DNA from: Alistipes sp.
GTDB taxonomy: Bacteria; Bacteroidota; Bacteroidia; Bacteroidales; Rikenellaceae
Assembly (NCBI GenBank): GCA_017465055.1
Contig: JAFTWZ010000012.1
Location: 1-56,043, forward strand
Reading direction: 5' to 3'
DNA length: 56,043 nucleotides
The position numbers and the translations under genes are program-made. The notes beneath the pieces are model-generated. The model worked only from the letters and a program-made list of their open reading frames with translations, was not told the origin of the DNA and did not search any database. Position 1 is the first letter of the stretch, and each line of letters starts with the position of its first letter. Positions 43,329-51,389 of the stretch are shown piece by piece.

Positions 43329-46300
43329 TTAGTTTTGGTTTTCAACAATAGGCCACATACTCTTCTTGAAAGAGTCTGATATGGTATCTTCGCGAGGACA
43401 CATCTCGATCTGGGCGTTTCCTATGTGGAACGATATCCTATTCAATCGATCAACAGTCATATAGTACTCCCTATTACCGATATTGGTGAAGTTGCTCGTA
43501 GCACCAATAATAGTGATAAGGTCGCGACGACCCTCCTGCCAGTCACCCTTCGTATTATTGCTATACGACTGTAGTACATAGATAGAGGCTACGTCGTTGA
43601 AGTTGCGCATCAGAGGTCTGAGTGGAATGTTGCCGAGCTGCGCGCTATTTGAGGCGCGGTGTTTTCGGGTGTCGTACTCATAGATGATAGTGCCATCGCT
43701 GGATAACTTTGCGCTATCCTCGTTGGTCGCACGCGTCGTAGAGTCGATCATAGGAACCCACTCCCAAGTGCCATCGTTGAGCATAAACATAACACCATAC
43801 TGGGCGTAGATGTTTCGGTTGCGAATCTTTAGGCTGCCGTTACCCTCACCAAAGAGGCTGCAAAAAGCCATAGCGCCATCGACAACAACAGTCTTAAGGT
43901 TGCTGATGTTATCCAAGATCGTTACACCCTCGGTTTCGGCATACTGACACTCCTCGGTGAGATTCAAGATGCGCTCACCCATAAGGTCGAGGAACATACA
44001 ATCGTTGCATCCAAATACCTGAGCAAGGGCATTATTTACCGCCTTGCGGATAACGTTCAGCGAGGTAGAACGACCCGAGAAGATAAGCAGCGAAGGCTTA
44101 ATGCTCTCCTCGTCGTTAGAGAAGAGATTATTGAAGTGCGAGAATATCTCGGTAGATATCTCCCTGAGATACTGCCTCATCTTAGCGTGTGACAAGACCT
44201 TTGAAACTATAATTTTCGAGAGCTTATCCTTATACTTTGTAAATGCAGGGTCCTCTATAAGGGCCTGAGTCTCGGGGATATGTATATCGCATATAGCTCT
44301 TTGCCCCTGGGCATTAAGCAATGGTTTAACAACGTTGCGAACAAACGACTTGAGCAATCCTGCACTCTTGCGATGCGCAGGCGTAAGACCGTTGTTGTTG
44401 AGCGATATGACCATATCCAGAGCCTGCTCGTCCTGGAGGCGGCGTGCCTTATCGGCATCGCTCTCGCCCTCGGGAGCATTATCCTTAAGTAGGTCGATGA
44501 TAATCTCGGCAAGGAGATAATCGAGGTAGTTACCTGCTCGCGAAACACCCATCTTACCCTTGAACTCAATCTCGGTATTTGTGCCATTGATAGTGCGGGT
44601 AATATAGGTTAGGTCGAGTGTGCCTGCGCCCATATCGTATACCAGCACCTTGCTGTCGATATCGTGAGACAGATTTGGCGTTCTGAGGAAGATATGCTGG
44701 CGGCGCGATAGGTAGTAGAAAACCACTGCATCCGACTCGCTGATGAAGCGGATGTTACGCAACTGCGGCATAGCGCCACATAGTATGCTGCGCAGCGTGG
44801 CGATGTTGTGGGGTGTGTACGTATTAGGCACTGTCATAACCACATTCTCGGCATCCTTAGAGTACTGCTCGGGGATGAAGAAGCGGAATAGCTGCTTATA
44901 TACGGTCTGGAATATAGACTCAACCTTGACAGGATTATCTGCACTCATAGTCACTCCGTAGGGGAGTAGCGCCGTGGGGAACTTATTGTGGCCCACGATG
45001 CTCTTCAAGCTCGGCAACATACGAGCATAGAAGTCGACCATACCAGTGGTAGGCGAGAGCCACAGAGCCATCCTGAGGTAGTCACCATCGACGCTCGACA
45101 ATATCCTCGAGTCGTCGATAGAGGTGAGGTTTACTGCAGTGGTAGAGTTGATGAAGCGGGCATCACTCTCGGAGGTGTCACCACACTTGTTCCTATCACC
45201 ATTATGTATGCTCGACATCATAGCCTGCTTCTGCGTGCCCAGCGGAATCTGGTTGTGGGCGAAGTTTCCCGCTTGGTTGAGCAGCGTGCCATATGACGCC
45301 ACGATGGCCGACGTACCTAAGTCGATACACATCCACTCGGGCTTTGCCGCCTTACGCAGTAGGATAGGTAGTGTGGCTGTGAACTCGGTAAACTTCGACT
45401 CGGCAATCTCCGAGGCCTTGTTGTACTCATCGTTGCTGTCGACGTAGTACTTGAAGCTAAGGTGTAGCCTGCGGTTAAGCTCGTAGATGGTCCTCTGCGT
45501 ATCAGGGTCGATGATGGAGTCTATGCACGAGTGGTCATACTCGATGCGTATCTTGTGAGACTCCTTGATGCCAAGCGAAAGGGCCTCGGCAAGCGATACT
45601 CTCCTGCCATTGTTATCGATGAAGGTGAGTACCGACTCCCTAACACCAGCCCTCTCCGTGATGCACTCTGTCAAGTCTATGGGAAGCTTGAGGTCTTTGA
45701 TAAAGATGCGAGCGTGCTCCTTGCCTACCTCGGCAAACTCGGCAGAGTTGCGAAGGATAAACTCATATATCGAGGTCATACCTGGAATGATATCTGGAAT
45801 AACCCCCTGTAGCACAGCGCCATTGGTGACCAATGTCTCGTTGCCATCGACGAAGTGCACCTCGAGGTTCATATCCTTGCGATTGCGCTTGAGCGTAACG
45901 TGCAGATTGGTATAGGCGGTCTCGATACGCTTGTTGTCGATGGCATTTGTGGCCGTAGCCTCAATATGGATAGAGTACCTCTCGTCATTATCGATGGGGT
46001 TACGTACCTTAGTCATATCCCACACGATGGGTATCGAGACAACATTATCGTTGGTGTGTGTGCCGTTTGAGGTGTTGACGTCGATATTGTACAACTCGAC
46101 AAAATCCTTATCCTTGAGGATAAAGCGGAAATCCGATGGGTCGCCCGACATAGGGGTCAGTGTAGTGACGTCGGCAGCAGTACGTGGGTGCGACTGCTTG
46201 ATGTCGACGTCGAACCACATAAGATCCTTGACCTCGACCATTCGTAGACCATCAGTGCGCTTGGCAGTCACGCGCATAGTGATGTTGCAAGCTGGCGAGC

Positions 46301-46886
46301 GTAGCAGGTCCGAGGCATTCCTGACCTTCAAGGTGCCGATAACGCAGGGCTGGTCGGTATGTATACTGTAGACAAGGTTGTTGCCAGCCTCGTTGGGGAC
46401 AAACTCCACAACGGGGGTCGTGAAATTGAGCCCCTGAAGGCTAATATTGGCCTCACCCTCGATGGTGGCGGCTATCTCGTTGCTACTGTCGTTTACAGCC
46501 TTCACCGTATAGCTAATCGTGAAGGTATCTGCCTCAGCGCTCTCTTTTCTCTTGCAATCGATAATTGTCGTAGGGTCGAAGTAGAGCTGAAAATCGAGCA
46601 CTCGAGCAGCATCCTTGCCAATAGGCACAACTATTGAGGCACCTTGCTGCTCGCGGTGCTTTACGTATAGTGGCGAGCTACCCACGGCCGTGATAAGGCT
46701 GTCGTCGACCTTGCACTCTACCTCGAGGCGATAGTTGACAGGTCTTGAGGATCTGTCTAAGCCGAGGAAGAACAATCTTCGGGGTAAATCCACGTGGCAA
46801 TCTTGCACTACCTGTGCAGCCTGCTTCTTATTCTGCAGGTCTACGGTGAGCACGCGCGTTTTGTTATTAGTAGTTGTTGTACTCAT
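43329..46886 (-). CDS. Divergent Hsp70/actin-fold ATPase with long N-terminal extension, 1185 residues
   Basis: Residues 1-510 are beta-rich and look like several Ig-like or beta-sandwich modules (NYRLEVECKVDDSLI; SIHIEATATNAI; NLHVTLKRN). The ATPase core follows: phosphate-1 CIDLGTSAIVASYG (520-533), VVMTVPNTYTPHN, ISESDAVVFYY, phosphate-2 YDMGAGTLDLT (750-760), and adenosine motif LLIFSGRSTSLNVI (933-946). A C-terminal part of about 200 residues ends the protein. No signal peptide is present. It shares VPNTY and ISESDA with the 875-residue ATPase. The extension may bind client proteins or mediate assembly, which is inference. It is 4 bp after the 426-residue gene and 6 bp before the coiled-coil gene. 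Confidence 0.87.
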   Translation of the reverse strand: MSTTTTNNKTRVLTVDLQNKKQAAQVVQDCHVDLPRRLFFLGLDRSSRPVNYRLEVECKVDDSLITAVGSSPLYVKHREQQGASIVVPIGKDAARVLDFQLYFDPTTIIDCKRKESAEADTFTISYTVKAVNDSSNEIAATIEGEANISLQGLNFTTPVVEFVPNEAGNNLVYSIHTDQPCVIGTLKVRNASDLLRSPACNITMRVTAKRTDGLRMVEVKDLMWFDVDIKQSHPRTAADVTTLTPMSGDPSDFRFILKDKDFVELYNIDVNTSNGTHTNDNVVSIPIVWDMTKVRNPIDNDERYSIHIEATATNAIDNKRIETAYTNLHVTLKRNRKDMNLEVHFVDGNETLVTNGAVLQGVIPDIIPGMTSIYEFILRNSAEFAEVGKEHARIFIKDLKLPIDLTECITERAGVRESVLTFIDNNGRRVSLAEALSLGIKESHKIRIEYDHSCIDSIIDPDTQRTIYELNRRLHLSFKYYVDSNDEYNKASEIAESKFTEFTATLPILLRKAAKPEWMCIDLGTSAIVASYGTLLNQAGNFAHNQIPLGTQKQAMMSSIHNGDRNKCGDTSESDARFINSTTAVNLTSIDDSRILSSVDGDYLRMALWLSPTTGMVDFYARMLPSLKSIVGHNKFPTALLPYGVTMSADNPVKVESIFQTVYKQLFRFFIPEQYSKDAENVVMTVPNTYTPHNIATLRSILCGAMPQLRNIRFISESDAVVFYYLSRRQHIFLRTPNLSHDIDSKVLVYDMGAGTLDLTYITRTINGTNTEIEFKGKMGVSRAGNYLDYLLAEIIIDLLKDNAPEGESDADKARRLQDEQALDMVISLNNNGLTPAHRKSAGLLKSFVRNVVKPLLNAQGQRAICDIHIPETQALIEDPAFTKYKDKLSKIIVSKVLSHAKMRQYLREISTEIFSHFNNLFSNDEESIKPSLLIFSGRSTSLNVIRKAVNNALAQVFGCNDCMFLDLMGERILNLTEECQYAETEGVTILDNISNLKTVVVDGAMAFCSLFGEGNGSLKIRNRNIYAQYGVMFMLNDGTWEWVPMIDSTTRATNEDSAKLSSDGTIIYEYDTRKHRASNSAQLGNIPLRPLMRNFNDVASIYVLQSYSNNTKGDWQEGRRDLITIIGATSNFTNIGNREYYMTVDRLNRISFHIGNAQIEMCPREDTISDSFKKSMWPIVENQN

Positions 46887-46890
46887 ATGA

Positions 46891-48171
46891 TTATTTCGTT
46901 TGATTATCCGAATTGTAAAAACCTATGCTTATATCCGCGTCGGTAGGGGTATATCTGCGGCGGCAAAGTATGTATACTATAAAGGCTATAATGGCGAGTA
47001 TTGTCATTATGATATCGACCCACGTAGCGACCTCATACTGATTGTCGCACCAGGGCAGCCATATGGTGTCGGGCAGCCTGAACGAGCCAAAGAGGATGGT
47101 GGCATCGGGCTCTAACACGATGTCGATATCGTGCTCTAACCTTAGGCGTGTTGCGCCATAGACCTCCTCGTTAATATGGACGATACTCTCGATGTGTAGC
47201 TTGGTGTAGGGGTTGGCGATATTGAATTGGCCAGCGATGGTGTCCGACTCTCCCTGACCGAGGCTATTACGCTCGTAGATAGGCTCTTTATCACTCTCGG
47301 TACAGCCATATGCGTCGAGGTGAAGTATGCTAAAGGTCTCGTTATACGACCTAACATCAACGTTGAAGGTGTAGTCGCCACCAGCCTGGCGCTTGGCCTC
47401 GATTACCGGCTGGGTAGCAATCACCGATGGAAGGTTGATAGATTGATGATTGGGAACTAACTCGAAAACATCGTAACATTCAAATGGCCATTTATTGGGG
47501 ACATTTGTAGTATCTTTAGGAATAGGAATAAATTTAATATTGTATTCTTGAGCAACATCGGAGCATACTCCTACTATTTCTTCAAGTTTTTCAAAGAAAT
47601 CGTTATACTTTTGATTTTTGACAAAGTTGTTTAAATAGGATAATGACTCTCCGTAGTAGTCGTTATTACCGTAAACATTGTCTGTGACGTAGAGAATAAA
47701 CGTCTGGTCAACATACTTATCTGTCTCTCCGGGAGAAAGTTTCAAGGAATCAATAGTATAGTATTTGCTAATAGATAGTAGAGAGTATGGATCCTCCTCC
47801 GCCTTGCCCGTAAACCAATCACACTTAACATAATTCTTCCAATTATCGCTTAATGTGCCTTTTGTATCCGCTCCAACCTTTTGCCATCTTAAGCGTGTCT
47901 TGACTATTGGGTCTTCGTAATTCGCAGCATTGCCAGCAGCACATACTACCGATAGCATATCGCCATCTTTGAGTCTAATCAAACTATCTTTTTCAAAGAG
48001 TTTTTCTATAACTATTTCCTCGACGTCTTCATCACCTAATTTGATACTTGAGTGGGTTTTACCATCAAAAGCCACGATGACGTGTTTGCGCATCGGTACT
48101 GAGTCGACAATACCCCACGCAGTAGAATAACAAGCTATGAGTAGACACAAAAGTGTAGCAATTCGCTTCAT
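46891..48171 (-). CDS. Exported single-TM protein, possibly vWA-like, third gene of the operon
   Basis: A 426-residue protein with a signal peptide (IATLLCLLIACYSTAWG), an exported region of about 360 residues, a C-terminal membrane segment (about 383-402; WVDIIMTILAIIAFIVYIL) and a short cytoplasmic tail with an RRR stop-transfer. The first exported strand (KHVIVAFDGKTHSS) and FILYVTDNVYG later recall strands 1 and 4 of von Willebrand A domains, but the DxSxS metal site is not present. The second half is beta-rich. I call it vWA-like only tentatively. It starts 15 bp after the first ATPase gene. Confidence 0.75.
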   Translation of the reverse strand: MKRIATLLCLLIACYSTAWGIVDSVPMRKHVIVAFDGKTHSSIKLGDEDVEEIVIEKLFEKDSLIRLKDGDMLSVVCAAGNAANYEDPIVKTRLRWQKVGADTKGTLSDNWKNYVKCDWFTGKAEEDPYSLLSISKYYTIDSLKLSPGETDKYVDQTFILYVTDNVYGNNDYYGESLSYLNNFVKNQKYNDFFEKLEEIVGVCSDVAQEYNIKFIPIPKDTTNVPNKWPFECYDVFELVPNHQSINLPSVIATQPVIEAKRQAGGDYTFNVDVRSYNETFSILHLDAYGCTESDKEPIYERNSLGQGESDTIAGQFNIANPYTKLHIESIVHINEEVYGATRLRLEHDIDIVLEPDATILFGSFRLPDTIWLPWCDNQYEVATWVDIIMTILAIIAFIVYILCRRRYTPTDADISIGFYNSDNQTK

Positions 48172-48186
48172 ATGATAATCGTTTAT

Positions 48187-49686
48187 TTAAATGTTACAAT
48201 CAAACCTCTTAATATAATCCTCGCCATTAGCTCCGCATCCCTCGGCGCAGAAGGTCACGCTACGTAGGCGGCCCTGGTGTATCGCAAGGGTTACCTTTAC
48301 AACGATATCTTTAAGTTGGCGGCCGTGGGTATATAGCGTGTCGTCGACCGTAATGTCGCACAGCACCTCGCAATCGTCGTCAACATTTATAGAGCGTCCG
48401 CCCTGATAAAATCTAACACCACCAATCTTAAAAGTGCCACTCCCCTCATCTAAGTAGGTTGGTTCGCACTTGCACTCGTGTGTATAGTCGCCATCGATGA
48501 AGCACTCGCCAACACACTCGTGGAGCTTATTGCTGCCAAAGAGCAACGATATGCGATGCATAGTTCTATTCTTGATAACAACGTTGCCATCGATAAGCTG
48601 GCCCTTGTAAGCAGCATATATCGCAGCACCACGAACAACACTATCGTAGCGATCTATGTTGTCATCCTCGGTACGCAGTGCTACCTCCCTGTCGCGGTAC
48701 TCGAAAAATACCTCCTTGAGAGCATCGCGCACTAATACCAGGCGTGATGTCCCACCTATGGGCAGAAGGTAGACATCGGACGACGAAGAGGTGGAGAAAT
48801 TATCCTTTAGGCGCGATACTAAGGTCTTGTACTTCGATAGAAAGTTATCATTCTGTGATAGCACCGTGCCAAGCTCGTCGATGGACATCTCGAGGATGAC
48901 CGGGTTGCCATTAACCATAAGGAACTCCCCCGAGTCGTCCAATACAGCTTGCTGAGAGTGGCTTTGGCCCTTATATCTTGAGAACCCCCTCTTGAGCTCG
49001 CAACAGGCACGAACAAGGGTGTCGCGGTCGATGTTTTGGAGCTCAGGGCGTTTTGCTATGAGATAGTCGGCGATATTGTTGTCTATATCGTTGCCGCCCA
49101 ACTCGAACATATGCTCGGTATTAAGCACCTCGAACTCAAACTGACCCTTGTACGATGTTGCCCTGACATTGGCAAGATCGGTAGTACCTCCACCAACGTC
49201 CGAAACAACAATATGCTGCTCATTGTGCAAGCAACCGATTCTATTCATTGCATATGCAAAGTATAGCGCTGCGGCGATGGGCTCGGGGATAATAGATACC
49301 TCAATCGACGAATCGATGCCTTTGGCCTTGAGGATGCCACGGATGTTGCTCTCAACGATGCTCTTGAGTATTCTGCATTCGCGGTCCTTGAAAGCATTGG
49401 GCACCGTAATGGCCATACTTACCTGCTTGTAGTCGCTTTCGTGACCCTCGATATGTGTCGTTAATAGCATATTTACACATAACTCGATGCAGCGACATAT
49501 CTTGTTGATATCCTCTTGCGAGATTGCATCGATGTTGTGCAACATTCGCTTAGGCGAGAGTATATATTCACAGTTGTAAGTGACGGCAGATTTTAGGTGT
49601 GTAATAGGAATATCCCCCTCGATTTTGGGAACGAAGGTAGCTACTAAGCTGTTGGTGCTGCCATAATCAATGCCTATCGCAATCAT
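48187..49686 (-). CDS. Hsp70 (DnaK-like) ATPase, 499 residues
   Basis: The most canonical of the three ATPases. Phosphate-1 GIDYGSTNS is at 5-13, the EPIAAA segment at 135-140, phosphate-2 DVGGGTTD at 163-170, and the adenosine motif LLPIGGTSRLVL at 307-318, followed by VVRGAAIYAAY as in DnaK. After about residue 365 a beta-rich region takes the place of the substrate-binding domain, and there is no long helical lid, so it is shorter than DnaK (about 640). I choose the ATG at 49686, whose ATGA overlaps the stop of the preceding gene. A TTG at 49713 would only add a tail before the conserved first strand. It is probably an active ATPase in the cytoplasm. Confidence 0.9.
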   Translation of the reverse strand: MIAIGIDYGSTNSLVATFVPKIEGDIPITHLKSAVTYNCEYILSPKRMLHNIDAISQEDINKICRCIELCVNMLLTTHIEGHESDYKQVSMAITVPNAFKDRECRILKSIVESNIRGILKAKGIDSSIEVSIIPEPIAAALYFAYAMNRIGCLHNEQHIVVSDVGGGTTDLANVRATSYKGQFEFEVLNTEHMFELGGNDIDNNIADYLIAKRPELQNIDRDTLVRACCELKRGFSRYKGQSHSQQAVLDDSGEFLMVNGNPVILEMSIDELGTVLSQNDNFLSKYKTLVSRLKDNFSTSSSSDVYLLPIGGTSRLVLVRDALKEVFFEYRDREVALRTEDDNIDRYDSVVRGAAIYAAYKGQLIDGNVVIKNRTMHRISLLFGSNKLHECVGECFIDGDYTHECKCEPTYLDEGSGTFKIGGVRFYQGGRSINVDDDCEVLCDITVDDTLYTHGRQLKDIVVKVTLAIHQGRLRSVTFCAEGCGANGEDYIKRFDCNI

Positions 49687-50300
49687 AGTAACCTCAATAT
49701 TAATTTTGCACAATAACTATATGTGTACTTAGCTTGATAATTCGTGTGCTCGGGAAGGTGGTGACGCAACTCCCTGCAAGCATCATCCCACCAGTCGGCC
49801 GTAGTTCTGATGGTTGCAACCTCTGTTCGCTCGGCGTTATCATCTGCATTATTACGGTAGTCGTATGTGGCAAAAATGGGGAGAATTATAGTGTCGGGTT
49901 GCGACAACAAGGTCATATACATATCGGCGATAACACGCTCAAAGCGGTTCTGCTGCATCGGTAGTAGACGCATATAGCCACATATTGAAGCGACCTCAGA
50001 TGCTCGTCTCACGGTGCTGCTAACCAGGGGAGCGATGCAGCTGCGTTTGTTGAGGGTGACAATGCCCTCCTCGGTGCGAACATATATGCTGTGGCGCGTC
50101 TCTATGGCCTCGCCTAAGGCCAATAGCCGCGTGGCAGAGCTTAGGTCATAGAGCTTGACATCGGGTATGTTGTGGTATTTTTTTACAGCCTCGATATCGA
50201 TATCTTGGTTGTATACATATGCTGAAACTCTATTACTATCAGAGAGATAGAGCGTAAAAGAGTCGTCGTCGCAAAATATTATCGAGCTACAGTCCTTCAT
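49683..50300 (-). CDS. Unknown protein, first gene of the ATPase/SEDS-PBP operon
   Basis: A 205-residue protein without signal peptide or membrane segment. The N-terminus reads as beta strands (IIFCDDDSFTLYLSDSN; VSAYVYNQDI), the rest as helices with conserved-looking aromatic residues near the end (WWDDACRELRHHL; YSYCAKLILRLL). I do not recognise it. The ATG at 50300 is preferred over a TTG one codon earlier. It overlaps the Hsp70 start by 4 bp (ATGA), so the two are translated together and may interact. Confidence 0.78.
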   Translation of the reverse strand: MKDCSSIIFCDDDSFTLYLSDSNRVSAYVYNQDIDIEAVKKYHNIPDVKLYDLSSATRLLALGEAIETRHSIYVRTEEGIVTLNKRSCIAPLVSSTVRRASEVASICGYMRLLPMQQNRFERVIADMYMTLLSQPDTIILPIFATYDYRNNADDNAERTEVATIRTTADWWDDACRELRHHLPEHTNYQAKYTYSYCAKLILRLL

Positions 50301-50466
50301 CAATCTATATTGTTGTCAGCCCCACGATAGCCGAGGGCTTATTTAGTAGTAGTTAAAAAGCCTCTTCGCAATGAGTGCGTCGATATACTTAGCGTGGCAG
50401 AGTGAATATGTGCCGTACGTTATTGCGTAATGTATAGTCGGGCGCTATGCGAAAAATAGAATAAAG

Positions 50467-50497
50467 CAAAGGTAGTAAATTATTGGTGAATAACAAA
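50467..50497 (-). promoter_or_regulatory. Promoter of the ten-gene operon
   Basis: On the minus strand TTTG (50494-50497), 19 bases, then TACCTTTG (50467-50474) matches both boxes of the Bacteroidota consensus with ideal spacing. The first ATG is at 50300, so the leader is about 160 bases. No leader peptide or obvious riboswitch is seen in it. The rest of the gap up to 50717 is AT-rich and holds only a weak TACCTTTA at 50635-50642 facing the methyltransferase-like gene. Confidence 0.85.
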
Positions 50498-50717
50498 CTA
50501 TTAGAGCGGTTTTCCGCGCCATTTCCTATCATTTCTTAATACTCTTTGCGCTATTTGTTTTGAGTGAATAGCAAAGAGCATCTTTTTCGCCTATTTTTTA
50601 GCAAGACTGCATTCTATTTCTTGGAGTTTTATTACCTTTACATACGTAGAGGCTTATTTTACATATTTTGTAAGATGGCTTAAACGATGAAGTCGTTGTA
50701 GTAATATTGCGAATAGA

Positions 50718-51389
50718 ATGAAAAAGGGGTTGGGAGTAAGAGCTTTGACAAGGTTTACTGGTGGGGTAGTGATGGTCGCTGCGATGCTATTCTGGCCGGC
50801 AGGGTCGTGGGGCTACTGGAATGGGTGGCTGCTTATGGCGGTGCTGTTTATCCCCATAGCAATACTTGGCACGGTGATGCTGAGGTGCGCGCCCGAGCTC
50901 CTCGATAAGAGGCTGAGTAACAAGGAGAATCAGGAGGAGCAGCGCTATGTCGTGGCGCTCTCGGCGCTGATGTTTGTTGCTAGTTTTGTCGTGGCCGGGT
51001 TAAACTATAGGTATGGCTGGCATACGCTCCCCGATGTGGTGGTGTGGATGGCCACGGTTGTATTCCTAATAGCCTATGCACTATATGCCGAGGTTATGCG
51101 CGAGAACGCCTACCTCTCGCGCACGGTGGAGATTCAGCAGGGGCAGAGGCTTGTTGACAGTGGCCTTTATGGCATCGTTCGTCACCCGATGTATACGGCT
51201 ACGGTGCTACTATTTCTCTCTATGCCACTGATACTTGGCTCGATACTCTCGTTTGTGATAATGTTGGTCTATATTCCCCTTATAGCCCTGCGCATAGTCA
51301 GCGAGGAGCGACTTCTCAAGCAGGGCCTTCCTGGCTACAAGGAGTACACGCAGCGAGTGAAATACAGACTTATACCCTATGTCTGGTAG
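50718..51389 (+). CDS. Isoprenylcysteine carboxyl methyltransferase-like membrane protein
   Basis: A 223-residue integral membrane protein with about five to six hydrophobic segments. The C-terminal half has the ICMT/PEMT-type signature: GLYGIVRHPMYTA followed by a hydrophobic segment, then EERLLKQGLPGYKEYTQRVKYRLIPYVW. These are the SAM-binding and Glu residues of this methyltransferase family. The bacterial substrate is unknown, possibly a lipid or an isoprenoid-linked molecule. It is transcribed divergently from the ten-gene operon. Its 3' end overlaps the convergent MFS gene by 13 bp. Confidence 0.85.
   Translation: MKKGLGVRALTRFTGGVVMVAAMLFWPAGSWGYWNGWLLMAVLFIPIAILGTVMLRCAPELLDKRLSNKENQEEQRYVVALSALMFVASFVVAGLNYRYGWHTLPDVVVWMATVVFLIAYALYAEVMRENAYLSRTVEIQQGQRLVDSGLYGIVRHPMYTATVLLFLSMPLILGSILSFVIMLVYIPLIALRIVSEERLLKQGLPGYKEYTQRVKYRLIPYVW

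Noticed and set aside
46891-48171. Functional metal-binding vWA domain
   Set aside because: No DxSxS motif follows the first strand; only a vague strand order is left.
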